Assembly (NCBI GenBank): GCA_009809945.1
Contig: WTPW01001076.1
Span: 93,358-157,357, forward strand
Length of the DNA: 64,000 nt
Direction: 5' to 3'
DNA from: Gigaspora margarita
Taxonomy: Eukaryota; Glomeromycota; Glomeromycetes; Diversisporales; Gigasporaceae
In this document: positions 34,003 to 45,785 of the stretch, piece by piece
Position numbering within the stretch: position 1 is the first letter of the stretch
How the letters are laid out: each line of letters opens with the position of its first letter
Made by a program: the position numbers and the translations under genes
Notes under the pieces: generated by a model
The model's input: the letters and a program-made list of their open reading frames with translations, nothing else
Told to the model about the DNA's origin: nothing
Databases searched by the model: none

Positions 34003-34650
34003 TATTCTAATTAAGTATACAGAAACGTAATAATGAAATTACGAAATGTATGGTGAGCTGACATTTAAAATGGTTATTGTGACCTGTTAAACAATTAATA
34101 AATATATAAATATACGTTGTACATACTGTACGTACATACTTGTATCAATACGGCACATTGATATAGTAAATTTATACTACTTGAGGTTGATGAAGTTGAT
34201 ATTCGTTTGTGGTAATAAATTACTATATAGTTTATAAAACTTTGTGATAAAAAAAAAGAATTTGTGTATAATATGAATCCGAGTGTGTATTATAACTGAT
34301 AATATATGTGTTAATCAAATTGAAATGTTATAGTTTGAAGTTTAGCTGCCTGGTATAATTATTGAATAGTATAAATGCTCTTTAATAGAATTTTTTTTTT
34401 AGTGATATGAATAAGAGACCTGGGATTTGTGAATGGTAGTATTTGTTATTAGGTAATTTTTCATAACTATTATGCAAACTAATCTATGTATTAACATGGT
34501 AAATTGCCGTTATATAATGATTTATATGTTATCACTGTTAATTACTTTTTAAGAAACAAAAAAAAAAGTATAATATCTGGAATAATGTGTGATTGTATAA
34601 AATAGTCAAAAATTAGGAATTTTATAATATGTGTCCAAAAAAGGAAACCC
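34003..34650. other. Upstream region of the triple-kinase gene
   Basis: AT-rich with no open frame of note. It should hold the promoter, but I could not single out a specific element in such AT-rich DNA. Confidence 0.4.
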
Positions 34651-34662
34651 ATATACATATTT

Positions 34663-34917
34663 ATCCGGCAAACTCATATGATCATGAAAAAATTTCTTGC
34701 TATTATTTTTTTCATGTGTTACAACGTGATCATGTTTATTCAAATTAAAACTCAGTGAGTGATTCCCTACCAATCATGATCATAAATTGCCGGATAACAC
34801 CATTATTGGGCAAATTGTCGAATACGGAAATTTGACCAATGATTGGCACACGTGCCGCAAAGCGTCACGTGCTCATTTGCCAAATTACTGTTATTCGACA
34901 ATTTTTGCCCAATAATG
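34663..34917. mobile_element. Twin-hairpin mobile element, copy 2, with 11-bp target duplication
   Basis: Flanked by a perfect 11-bp direct repeat TATACATATTT (34652-34662 and 34918-34928). The left module runs from ATCCGGCAAACTCATATGAT to ATCATGATCATAAATTGCCG, plus GAT. After AACAC the right module starts CATTATTGGGCAAATTGTCG and closes with its inverted copy, ending GCCCAATAATG. The outer ends of the whole unit are not inverted repeats of each other; each module has its own. About 255 bp, no coding capacity, closely similar to 21414-21665. Confidence 0.8.
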
Positions 34918-34929
34918 TATACATATTTG

Positions 34930-35720
34930 TATTATTATTTGGTTCATATGACCAAATACTCATCTTAATTTAAATTTTCTTGAGTAAATATTTTTCTTAT
35001 TATTTTTCTGCAACATTTAATTATTATAATAAATATTATCGAAACCCAGAACAACACAGGAATAGCCGATAGTTATGCATATTTTTAAATTAGCCCGGGA
35101 AAAAACTGCTAAATGCTTAGAGTTAAAATTTATCGCTGCTAGCTAAAAACAGACGAGTTGAACAAATTGATGATCAACTAGTCCAAAAAATAGGTGCAAT
35201 AAAGATCATTAAGGTTTTGGTCCAAATATACTGGTTTGGGATGTTAAATCCCTTAGTATTTACTGAACAATTTTGACGTGTAATTAATGCTACAGTATTA
35301 CTGAATTACATGTAAAATTAAGTTTGGGACTTATCAAATAACTCAACAACTAGTGATGCAGCTGGTCAAATAATTTTTTGTAAAATATAGCACTAATAAG
35401 TATGTACGTATGTTGTAGTTACACTAAAGTTTTTCATAGGTATATTTTATTATTAACATTTTCTATTATTAATATAATTTTATTGCCTCATATGGCAGGT
35501 CATTTAACCACCCTTTAACAAATCATTGCTTCATTTTTGAGTAATATTATTTCATTCTTACATAGCGGGTTCCTATTACTTTATTTTTGTAAAAACTTTA
35601 CTTAAATATATTTAAAATATAAGAAATATAGTCTTAAACTTTAGGTTTGTTTATGCTTATCATACAAATTTTTTGAAAAAAAATACAAGTTTAATAATAA
35701 AAATATTATTAATTACACTA
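34930..35720. other. AT-rich intergenic DNA
   Basis: No open frame, RNA gene or paired repeat recognised. Confidence 0.4.
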
Positions 35721-35727
35721 GGTGTAT

Positions 35728-36005
35728 GGTACGTATCCGCTTATTTGTGCGGGTAATACAAACTCCTGGACAGCCCGGCGAAGAATCGAACACGCATAAA
35801 AGAAGAAAAAAGCGAAAATATGCCAAAACTAGTGTTTAAATTGATCTTGGTGCATTAATTAAAAATTATGGGAATGAAATTTACATATAGTAAGCATCAC
35901 TCTAATTCTATAGCCTCTGACTTTAAGGCTCTAATCCTAAATTTTTATCTTACAAAATCGGATTTCCTTTTTTGTATTACCCGCACAAATAAAATGTATG
36001 GTACC
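35728..36005. mobile_element. Inverted-repeat element, 278 bp
   Basis: Ends GGTACGTATCCGCTTATTTG and, on the other strand, GGTACCATACATTTTATTTG are both followed by TGCGGGTAATACAAA. The 8-bp flanks AGGTGTAT and ATGGGTAT agree at six of eight positions, which would fit a worn hAT-type duplication. Confidence 0.6.
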
Positions 36006-36650
36006 ATGGGTATTAATTTTATTAATTCTGTGATTTGCAAATGCGTGTAAAATGGCAATCATAAACCTTGCTTATGGTTAGGGTAAGGAAGGAATTGGTT
36101 GGGGTGAGGTATAGTTTATACCAAATTTTCGCAAGAAATTTTTATTGTTAGAAACCAAAAAGTGGGTTCATAATCGAAATTTTGGGACATTGACTGGTTT
36201 TATATTGCCCGTACATACACTCCGTGTTCAAATAGAAATCACCTAATAATAAATATTTATATATTAAATTAATAATCAAAAGAAATAAAAACCTATCATA
36301 AATGGGTGTTCGAACACGGTTATAATTTTTATATATATTAAAATAATAATTATTAAAATAAAAAAACAAATTTAATTAGTATTAGGATTAGGATTAAACC
36401 CGGGCATGCGTAATTTATACCAAATTTTACAAGGAATTTTTTTTTTTTTTTTTAGAAACTCAAAAATTATTTATTAAGCAAAATTTTAAGCCATAATTAA
36501 TTTTTTGTTTTTTCTTTATCTTTGTTGTACAAAAATAATCTCACACTGCATTTAATTTTATATTTATTATGTAATACAGTGTTCAAACACCCGTAAGTTT
36601 CTAATCAAGGCAATAAAAGATAATAAATTATATAAATTAGAACTAATCAT

Positions 36651-36878
36651 TTTGTAACCATAGATTACAGTAACTGTAACTACGGTCAGGTGTAACGTGA
36701 CTATCAAAACAACCTATGTTATAAAAATGCGGTTAAAGTTAGGGTTAGTGTGTGGTTAAGGTCGAAAAAGGGTTTAGTTTATACCAAAGTTTAGTGAAGA
36801 TGGTTTCATAGTCAAAATTTGATTTTTCTTTTTTTTTAAAAAAATAAAAATGCGGTTACAGTAACCATGGTTACAAAT
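36651..36878. repeat. Inverted-repeat element with TTTGTAACCAT ends
   Basis: TTTGTAACCATAGATTACAG pairs with a CTGTAACC/GGTTACAAA region at 36855-36878. The interior has a TTAGGGTTAG core. A flanking duplication was not clear. Confidence 0.5.
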
Positions 36879-37500
36879 TTATTAACTCTATAAATTATAA
36901 TTGTAAATAAATTTTTTAAAAAAAAACAATAACAATTTTGGATGCTAGTGTTTGAAATACAGATACATAAGATAACTCATTTGCAATTTTGGCAAATTAA
37001 TACCCGTGAATCATACACTATGGGTGCAGAAATTTGAAGACGTATGGAAACGTCAAATTGACGCATAATTAAGTTAAAATGTCATAATGATATAATGACG
37101 TATTCTGAGAAATTTGCTGTAATTAATGTAACAACATAACCAGAGAATTGGCTGACTAATCAGTGTTTAAAATTCTACATCAAAATTGTGGAAGGGTCGC
37201 ACATTATGGATCCTGGTGCGTTGTGGTGCAAATAGATTTTTTCGAATGTGCACAAAACAAGCATATAAAAATTTTATTTTTTGCATAATAAATATAGCGC
37301 ACATTAAAGCTTGAAACTTATTGAATTTAAAAATTCTAATGAGCACATTCCGTCCATAATTATAAAGTCTATGTGTGCAAAGCGTCCATATTGTTAGTCT
37401 TTATGGTGCAAAATTTTTTATTAATGTGCACTCTACCCTTTTTACACACGTTAAATATTAGCATGTTAAATTTTAAGGCACAAACCGACTATTATACAAC

Positions 37501-37585
37501 ATATGTCAAATATTACGGCACTTGTCAAATGTTATGGCGCCAATCAAATGTTACAGCACACATCAAATGTTATGGCATAATCAGT
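37501..37585. repeat. Minisatellite, about 20-bp unit
   Basis: Four successive units of the form RTCAAATRTTAYRGCRC. The surrounding 37370-37620 contains other copies of the words TTATGGYGC and GTGCA. An open frame across it has no recognisable domain. Confidence 0.6.
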
Positions 37586-38449
37586 TATCCCTTAAACTGT
37601 CTAGCGTGCAAATTTGGACACTAAAATGCTTTTTGACCTATTTTTGCCCAAATTACTCTAAATTTTATTAAGCTTTGCCCCATATTTTATAAGTTAAATT
37701 AAAAGCATACCACAAGTTAGTTATCACATAATTCCTATTCACGAAATTTCTTCAACGGTAGTCTAAAAATTAGGGGTTTAATGTTGATCGTAATAGGACT
37801 AGCATAGTGGAAGTTTATTTTGATTGGTTGTTAAAATACCCCGGAAAAAATGTAGATCATTCTCCGGATAAAGTATCGGCTATGCCCGGATGAAATTTTA
37901 TTACTCACGAAACTTTCAAAAGATTAGTCAATACTTTCTAAAGGCGCGTATTATAGTCTTACAATACATTAATTAGGGTTCATAGCTATTCATATTTCAT
38001 AATGTATATAATATTATTTCATTTGCAATAAGTACAGTACAATATTTATTTTCAACAAAACTCTAAGTTTTGCGACACAATCTGCTGAATAAAATAACAT
38101 ACACGAAGATTTCTAATCACTGCTACTATAAAATGTATTTGTATAACCTAAAAATAATAAAAAGGTAGAGTTTGGAATATTAGTTTCAAATACGTAGTAC
38201 TTTTACTTATAGAAAACAAAGCAGAACAACATAGTTGAGACAACTTTCACTTACTAATTGCTTAGGTCGCCAAAACACCTTCCGACCTTTCAAAACTTTC
38301 GCTTCTCATTTAGTTTCTCAATCTTTTGTATCCTATTGCATCAGTTGTTAAAAAATGGTAGCTTTAAAGGTAAAAAAGCGATAGATTAAGTCATTATAGT
38401 AGTTACATATTACAGAAAAAAAATTTTATATGTTGTGACTATCTTTACC

Positions 38450-38756
38450 AAAAATCATTGCACGCATGTGACTTAATTATATTATTGGAATCACCTGACT
38501 GCCACGGCCAGACATTGAAACTTTATTAATTGAACTTTTATTGATGATATGCTGCAGCAGCGTACATCGATGCAATTGATGCACAAGCTGAGACTGGTTA
38601 TGTTCCCAGAAATAGCAACCACAATTTGCGCCATGTATAACTGTCATCAGCATCATTTGTAATATGTATCATCAACCAGTGATCTCCCACACTGCTCAAC
38701 GCAGGCTGACTGGACATGAAGTTTAAAGAAACGACGAAATGGCAGGATTCCCCTGG
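38450..38756 (-). repeat. Split direct repeat A, outer copy
   Basis: About 307 bp starting AAAAATCATTGCACGCATGT and ending GCAGGATTCCCCTGG, repeated at 39048-39354 with few differences. It holds no gene; an open frame overlapping it is not conserved in the second copy. Confidence 0.85.
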
Positions 38757-38774
38757 GTAGCTGGGCTGGGTGTG

Positions 38775-39047
38775 AACTCGCTATGCGATTGCAGGCTATC
38801 TGATCATGTGCGGGCCATAACCTGATATATAATAAAGTTATCATTAGTAAACATTTAATACTTCTAATTAAGGCAGTTGATTAAATGACTCGTATCTTTC
38901 ATGTGTTATCACATGTTATCCAAGTTTCCTGTTTTCATACTAATGATTGCTGAACCGGTTTTTTGGCCCGGTTGCATGCTTTGGGAAACTAGCATGCTTG
39001 TCTCTGCTTAGCCTCTTTTTGATCTGTTGACTTACGTCAACTCGAAC
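38775..39047 (-). repeat. Split direct repeat B, inner copy
   Basis: Runs from CGCTATGCGATTGCAGGCTA to GTCAACTCGAAC and is repeated at 43918-44189. It contains an AACCGGTTTTTTGGCCCGGTT hairpin region (about 38953-38974) that could matter for circle formation or recombination. Confidence 0.8.
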
Positions 39048-39354
39048 AAAAATTATTGCACGCATGTGACTTAATTATATTATTGGAATCACCTGACTGC
39101 CACAGCCAGACATTGAAACTTTATTAATTGAACTTTTATTGATGATATGCAGCAGCAGTGTACATTGATGCGATTGATGCACAAGCCAAAACTGGCTATG
39201 TTCCCAGAAATAGCAACCACAATTTGCGCCAGGTATAACTGTCATTAGCATCATTTGTAATATGTATCATCAGCTGGTGGTCTCCCACACTGCGCAATGC
39301 AGGCTGACTGGACATGAAGTTTAAAGAAATGACGAAATAGCAGGATTCCCCTGG
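39048..39354 (-). repeat. Split direct repeat A, inner copy
   Basis: Second copy of 38450-38756. It abuts the coding interior of the element at its 3' side as read on the minus strand. Confidence 0.85.
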
Positions 39355-39609
39355 TGCCAATGGTACTCGAATTCTGCTATTATGTCATGCCTCCTTTCTT
39401 TTTTTTTTTATATGCCTTAGTTCTCCCTTTGTAAACATTTTTTTTTTGTATATTTATATATATATTTATTACTATATATAACTGTGTATCTGTATATATG
39501 TTATACCTATATATTACCCTAATTAATTTTATTATTATTATTATTATTGTTATTAACGATCAGGAATCCAAAGTATGTGTGTCATGATTGTTAATTTGAG
39601 TATGCCTTG

Positions 39610-40135
39610 TTTAATATTGCAGCTATCGCAGCTGGGTGCGCCCTGATGTATTTGTAGAATGCGTCAGATGACCATCTGCCAATTCTCTGGATTAGTGGCA
39701 ACTACATGCCCCGCAGCACCAATTCTGTGGTTCCTTCTGCTTGGAAGCTATGTCCTGCTACGTCTGAGTTTGGTAAAAGCGATTTGAGAGTTTTTATGAA
39801 CTATCTTTTTGTAGCTAATTTCCTTTGCTTCTGGTGAACAGTATCTTTTCTCCAGAGGTATATATTGGTTCTGTCCTAATGATCATCTATGCTTTTAGCA
39901 CTTTGACTAGACAGAGTCCGTCCTTGGTCGAATTGATAATCAGGGTGGGCCATTCGGTTACTTTGTGAACTTTGGTCCTGGGTAACTGTATTGTTGCGAA
40001 CATATCGCCACCTTGCTTGTTGAATTTTAGCACCCGTATAGTTGGCACCTTGTTTCTATCTTGGTTTGATTTTGGAAAAAGCTCGCCTAAGCATGCTAGG
40101 CTATAAAATGCTACTAATGCAATTGCCCAGAACAA
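39610..40135 (-). pseudogene. Tyrosine recombinase, degenerate
   Basis: The N-terminal piece of the catalytic domain (40135-39887) reads WAIALVAFYSLACLGEL, where family members have arginine in place of the Cys (first catalytic Arg). The C-terminal piece in another frame (about 39800-39620) reads AGHSFQAEGTTELVLRG, a stop, then QRIGRWSSDAFYKYIRAHP. The second catalytic Arg (HxxR) is Gln, while the tyrosine-box GRWSSDAFYKY is kept. Such enzymes integrate DIRS-type circles by strand exchange. This copy should be inactive. Confidence 0.85.
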
Positions 40136-40699
40136 TATGTCATCTGATTTTTTATTGTCTATTTTTGTTTTAATATACCATAGATGGTCACGTGTAATGT
40201 CTCTTTTTGTTTTGTTGGCTTGAATATGTGGTTTTCCTCTATCATTTTTAGTAACTGTTTTATCAGTAGGTCATAGCGTACCTTATCCCACTCTTGGTAG
40301 TTCATGATATGGTAGTGTTTGAGGGCTGATAGGTAAGATATAATGGTTTAAGGAGTGACTTTAGAGTGCAGGTATGTTATGAATTTGGTAAGGTTTTCTT
40401 TCAAAATCAGGCATATTGCTTTGGTCCCGTTGTCCATTCCTTTTACCTAGCTAATGTTTCATACCTTTTAATAACAGTTTTGTAAGTTTTATATTTTAAA
40501 GGTTCCATGCTGAGGCTTACTGCCGCTTGTTCATGTAATAGCAGTCTGTCTACATGATTGTCATGTGTGTATGGCTTTATTCTTTTATCATCTGATATAG
40601 TAGCTTTATTTGGCCCTACAAAATAAAGGATAATATTTTTATTACAAGATTAGTGTAGTTTGCAGGAATTATGGGTTGTAAGTATTGAGTCCATGGGTT

Positions 40700-41030
40700 T
40701 TGCACTCTGTACTGTATATGACCTCCACGTGATAATAAACTAGTATCTTTGTTGTCTTTACTCGTGATGTGTTCTAGTTTAATAGAATAGTTGCCCCCAT
40801 ATTTGGGCTATATACATGTCTGCTATGATGTTGTTAATAGCTAAGTTTTTACAAAAGCTGTCATAGTATGACTCGGCATTGGCTTGGTTATCAGTCCAGA
40901 TAATTAGTTGTTTCTGCAACCATAGTGGTGAGAACATAAGCGTCACTACCAGGCACGTCAGTAGCTCACGTACTTGGATATTGCACTCTGATATATCAAT
41001 TGCTTGTAACCAGCTAAACACCATGAAATA
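40700..41030 (-). pseudogene. RNase H domain of the DIRS-type polyprotein, degenerate
   Basis: The frame 41024-40779 contains QVRELLTCLVVTLMFSPLWL and IIWTDNQANAESYYDS, the Glu and Asp-Asn motifs of the RNase H found after reverse transcriptase in DIRS elements. It would remove RNA from the RNA-DNA hybrid. The frame is broken on both sides. Confidence 0.75.
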
Positions 41031-41336
41031 GAGACCAAATGTTGTGCCTCCCCCAGTTTTGATATGTCAGTATACAGGTTTTACATATCTGGGTGCAGCC
41101 AGGCTCTATCTTCCATAAAGTATATTCCTGACCATTTAGATAGAACCTTCAGCTACCAATTTATATCTGCTTTCATTGGGCCTATTACGTTCATACGGCA
41201 TTTAGAATTATGTGGGCCCTCGAGTCTCCTGATGAAATGTTGGAAAATGGTCTACCTGTGGGATTACTTGGCATAACCACATTAGTGAGCCTACTAATAA
41301 TTGTATTTCTTTTTTATAACACCATTTTTTGATATA

Positions 41337-42160
41337 CTATTCGGTAAGTAAATTCATAATTTTTTTCTTCTTTTGTTCTAGTATGGATGCTGAAAGTGTA
41401 TCTGTATTAATTTGAATGCCCAAAAATGTTAGTTTGGTCAATGGTCCCTTTAGTTTGGACGGTTTGTAAGAGATATATAATGTTCTTAATATATTGAGAA
41501 ATTGCTGTAGCTCTTGTGATGCGCCCGCTCTGGATATAATTAAAAAATTGTTAACGTAATGAATTATCAACTTTATGCCGTATTGTACAGCTACCCAAGC
41601 CATAAGGTCCGCAAAGCGGCAGAAGATGCCCCTAATGCCCTATTACCGAAAGCAAGTGCTTTATCAAAATAAACCTTTCCTTCGTGCTATAACCCTTGCA
41701 GTATTTGGTCCTCTGGGTGTACCGATAATATATGGTATGCGTCTTGAATGTCAATTTTTGAGAGCCAGCAGCTGCACCAATATTGTATTATCCATCTAAT
41801 CACATGGTTTAGGTTTTCATATTTAGTTGCAAATTCCGTAGGGTCAATACCATCATTTATACTGGAGCCACTTGGGCCTGACAGTTGCGAAATTACCCTA
41901 TAGACCTTGGGGTTTGTGCCTTTTTTCTCTACTAACCCATCTGAAATGTCGAGCATGGGAGGTTGCCCAAGGTAAAGGGGCCAAAGATCCGTCCTAATGC
42001 TACTTTACTTTCAATATATTTTGTTAAAACTGATGGCTCCATATTAACCAATTTTAGATTGTCCTGTATAGTTGTCATTCTTTGTCCCTTAAAATTAAAT
42101 CTAAATCCTTTTGTTACTCCATTTTTGATATATTGTATAAATGCTTGGTTGGGGTAATCC
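41337..42160 (-). pseudogene. Reverse transcriptase of the DIRS-type element, catalytic YxDD changed to YVNN
   Basis: Read on the minus strand: AFIQYIKNGVTKGFRFNFKG and GRIFGPFTLGNLP, then GLVEKKGTNPKVYRVISQLS, LSKIDIQDAYHILSVHPEDQ (motif A), LAFGNRALGGIFCRFADLM, and HYVNNFLIISRAG where the catalytic motif is normally YxDD. Both aspartates are Asn through G-to-A changes. The C-terminal part LTFLGIQINT follows. Frameshifts at about 41690-41960 split it. The order and motifs fit DIRS-superfamily reverse transcriptases. Confidence 0.85.
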
Positions 42161-42539
42161 TGTGTTAAGTAATCTAATGCTAATTTATTAATAGGGGTTG
42201 TTATGTTGAACTGGTTGGGGTTTAGTTGGCCGATTATTGCCTTTTCTTCTTGTAAAAGGGGGTTATTTGATGGAGGAAAGGCTCTGACCGTAGCTGACTG
42301 ATGCTAATGTGGGTGTCTCGACTGTGGTTATTGTTCTAGATGCCTTAAATTGCAACTTGTATTTGAATCCTGATGTTTCTCTAGTAGGTGTTGCTATAAA
42401 AAATCTTGATTAGTCATTGGCGTATGCTCATGTATTATTATTATTATAATTTTTTTTTGATTTATATGTACGTACATATATATATATGTATATATCACTT
42501 TTTTTTTTTAAATTTAAATTGTTATTGCTGCGCTGTCCG

Positions 42540-43850
42540 TTTCTCTGCATTGCCGTATTTGTTGCTAGTGTACTCCTGAGCTTGGGGTATTTTCAGAAGC
42601 AATTCTTCTCCTTGTGACCCAGTTTCCTACATGCTATACACACGTGTACTCTGCCATAGTTTCTATTGTCCATGCATGTTTTTCTATTTAAGTTGAGGCA
42701 TATTTCTCTGCCGTCATTCCATGCTGTGTTAATCTAGCTATTGTATGGTCCCTCATCATGTGCTCTTTTGACTGCTGCTATGTTAAAGTTTCTACCCTCT
42801 GCTTTGATATTTCTTTCTGTTAGTGTTGAGTCCTGGTTCATTACAAGTGCGATTCTATGATCTTCATCATATGCTATCACTGCTAAGAATTTATATTTGG
42901 TACACAGCTTATTGATATGGTCCCAGTATGAATTTAGTTCTAGTTCGCGGTTCTCATAAATTATTAGTACAGCATCCATATATGCTTTAAATGCAATTAG
43001 CCAATCCAAAATATTTTCAAGCACAGTGTTCTGCTTCCATTTTTTAATCATTACTATGCCTCCTTCTAATGTTTGTAAAACTGTATCTTCCCCCATTGTT
43101 TTTACATTATTTATCAGTTTTTTTTGAGCAAACTCTTGTGGGTCTGCAAACAACCCTAGGGCTATTGTTTTTCATATTTTGTTTGATAGACTAGGTTTTT
43201 GCAGTATCAGTTTGATTTTTTTCTGACCCTCAGACCAATTGGTTACCCATATAACCGAATCCTTTCTGTTTCGATAGCTTTCTTGTTGAGAAACCTTGAA
43301 TTGACTGTTTATCATCCTTAAACATATAAACAAATGATAGGAATTTTCTACTAGTTGTTTTGTAAATTATTGTTTCTGAGTTGTCCGCTGGTTTGATGCC
43401 CTGACCTTCTGTGCCTGATGCCAGTAACAAACTATTAATTACAGGAGTTGGAGGATAATTACCTTGTGTTGATCTATTGTTGGTTCTCGAACTAGTGATC
43501 CTTTGTTGATTATCGTTTGGTTGTGCGTTATTTGGGAATTAACCATTATCATTGATATTGGGCCGATCTATATGTGCTAGCTTTTGGTTAATTGTCTCTA
43601 ATAGCTGTGCATTCTATTCATGTTGTGTCTCTGCTTATTGGGTGATGAACTGCTGCATTTGCTACATTATTGAAACTGTTGCTGCTTGGATGGCTAAATC
43701 GATGTATGATCTTGTTTTTGACTCTATACCTAACAATGGGTCTTCAGATTCTTGATTGTCTACCACTCTGATAGTTTTATTTGAACTCCCAGAAGCCGTA
43801 ATGTCACTTCTGCTCTTGGCAGTGTTTTGTGCCTTTTGTGTGTTTGTCAT
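42540..43850 (-). pseudogene. Gag-like region of the DIRS-type element, degenerate
   Basis: From the start at 43850 an N-terminal Ser/Asp-rich piece (to 43662) is followed by broken frames at 43430-43230 and 43153-42734. The last contains LENILDWLIAFKAYMDAVLI, like the gag core of DIRS-type elements. After a stop comes AWNDGREICLNLNRKTCMDN and VHVCIACRKLGHKEKNC, a cysteine/histidine cluster typical of the gag end. It would package element RNA. Confidence 0.7.
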
Positions 43851-43917
43851 GATTTTTTTTTTTTAAGAAATTGTTATTTTTTATTTTTTCTCTTTCTTTT
43901 TTTTCAAAATTCTTTCA

Positions 43918-44189
43918 AACTTGCTATGCGATTGCAAGCTATCTGATCGTATGCAGGCCATAACCCGATATATAATAAAGTTATCATTAGTAACTATTTA
44001 ATACTTCTAATTAAGGCAGTTGATTAAATGACTCTTATCTTGCATGTGTTATCGCATATTATCCAAGTTTCCTGTTTTTATACTAATGATCGCCAAACCA
44101 GTTTTTCAGCCTGGTTGCATGTTTTGTGAAACTAGCAGGCTTGTCTCTGCTTAGCCTCTTTTTGATCTGTTTACTTATGTCAACTCGAA
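43918..44189 (-). repeat. Split direct repeat B, outer copy
   Basis: Matches 38775-39047 with substitutions, mostly transitions. It forms the 5' end of the element as read on the minus strand. Confidence 0.8.
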
Positions 44190-44333
44190 TTATTAAAGGT
44201 TCTTAAAAATTACAATTGACAATATAAAAAAAAGAGATCTTCACCAATCAAATTTATCCTTAATTTAACCAATCATAATGAACTTCTACTATGCTAATAG
44301 GACTTTGATGTCCTAAAAAAGGAACTTGCATGT

Positions 44334-45343
44334 AGGGCTGTTAATCGGTCCATCCGGTCTGTCCTGGTTAAAAGACTGCTAGTCTTTTAAAAAACCGGAC
44401 CGGACTGCGGTCCAGGACCAAATAGAACCGAATAGAGCTAGGTTGGACGAACTGATGATCAATATAATAATTTTTTGCTATAACAAAATTAAATTCTTAT
44501 CAATACGTACCAATATTGAAAAAACTGATAATCTATAATAGTACATTACTTACATGCAGATCGAGCAGATTACACTTATTTTGGATTTGAACAATATACT
44601 GTATTTGCATCTAGGCATTGCTTTGGAATACGAGTTTGAGGCAAGCTAATAGTTAGTTAATTTAGGTGAATGCAAATTATAATTTTTATCATTAATAATC
44701 CTCGGCTAAATTAGGCCATTTGAATTTAAAAGTTCATTTAACGTCACCCCCGCACCAATGGAGTTCTCCTCAACATTAAACAAGCCAATAGAAAATGAGT
44801 ATAAAAAATATAAATAAATCACACAAAAAAAAGGTCTAAATGAACCCAAATCAGATACATTTTGAACCTAATTTAGGTTTGTTTAATTTTAGTGTTTGTT
44901 TATCCCCCAAGCAAATATGAAAAAAAGTGATGTTAAACGAATCTTTAAATTCAAACGGCCTTATCATTAACTTGTTTCAAACTCATGTTCCAAAATAATG
45001 CCCATAGGCATTATTTTACACAAATACAGAGCAAATTGTAAATCAACTAATCATGCCATTGCTGTTATTAATAAATTTCTCTATTTTATTAACGTTAACC
45101 AATAGCCCGTTCTCATTGTACATTATATGTAGTTTAATCTTGTTTAACAAACTAAAGGATTTGTAATTGAATTTTAACCAAAAACAATATTTTATAATTG
45201 TTTCAAAATGCGTATTATCATAATATTAATATTACTATTAGGACCAACAGTCCTTTCAGCCCGTCCTAAAAAGGACCAGACTAACCCAATCCCTGGACAG
45301 ACCAAAGGACCATTGGTTCAGATTGGACTGATTAACAGTTCTA
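44334..45343. mobile_element. hAT-type element, 1010 bp
   Basis: Ends TAGGGCTGTTAATCGGTCC and, on the other strand, TAGAACTGTTAATCAGTCC, with a perfect 8-bp duplication CTTGCATG (44326-44333 and 45344-45351). The subterminal regions carry repeated GGTCC/GGACC words. No coding capacity. Related to 56883-59386 and the solitary end at 60050-60145. Confidence 0.85.
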
Positions 45344-45403
45344 CTTGCATGTGACACTTATAAAAATTAAACGCCCATAGTTTCCACAAAAATATTAATA
45401 AAT

Positions 45404-45618
45404 GTAACAGATTATAATGAAATTGGATTATAATGAAATTTGACTTATTTTATAACTTATTTTGAAAATTTTTTGGGCCTTTTTTATTAGATTTTTTTTT
45501 TGTAGTTAAGTTAGGTTTTAGGGTTAGAGTTATTTAAAAAAGAGTATAGGTAGATAGTGCTTATATTTTTAAATTAAGATGCTAAATTTCATTAATCTGA
45601 TTCATTATAATCTGCAAC
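45404..45618. mobile_element. MITE with 7-bp target duplication, copy 2
   Basis: Ends GTAACAGATTATAATGAAAT and, on the other strand, GTTGCAGATTATAATG; 7-bp flanks AATAAAT (45397-45403 and 45619-45625). The interior again holds TTTTAGGGTTAGAGTT. Confidence 0.75.
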
Positions 45619-45785
45619 AATAAATGAGTTTACCCTCTAATGTGACTTCACCCTAATCTCACCCTAACCCTAAGGAGTTTTATTAGATTATAATCATGGG
45701 GGGATAAAATTTTTTGTGGAAGAGTTACCATAGCTAAAAATTCTTCATAATTGTCACACACAAGTACCTTTTATAATATAACATT

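Larger units (their letters stand above)
38450..44189 (-). mobile_element. DIRS/Ngaro-type tyrosine-recombinase retrotransposon with split direct repeats, degenerate
   Basis: Read on the minus strand the order is: repeat B (44189-43918), gag-like region, reverse transcriptase, RNase H, tyrosine recombinase, repeat A (39354-39048), repeat B (39047-38775), repeat A (38756-38450). This is the split-direct-repeat layout of PAT/Ngaro-type elements. It sits in a Mutator-like MITE whose uninterrupted copy at 6607-7355 shows no target duplication at the junction, as expected for recombinase-mediated integration. Every open frame carries stops or frameshifts, and key residues are changed, so it cannot act on its own. 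Confidence 0.85.
37801..44296. mobile_element. Mutator-like element (copy 3), interrupted by a DIRS-type retrotransposon
   Basis: Ends AGCATAGTGGAAGTTTATTT and, on the other strand, AGCATAGTAGAAGTTCATTA are flanked by a perfect 9-bp duplication AATAGGACT (37792-37800 and 44297-44305). Without the 38450-44189 insertion it is about 756 bp, matching the 749-bp copy at 6607-7355 in internal sequence. Confidence 0.85.

Noticed and set aside
38653-38844. Minus-strand open frame of 63 codons
   Set aside because: It lies across the A/B junction of the split direct repeats and is broken in the other copy.
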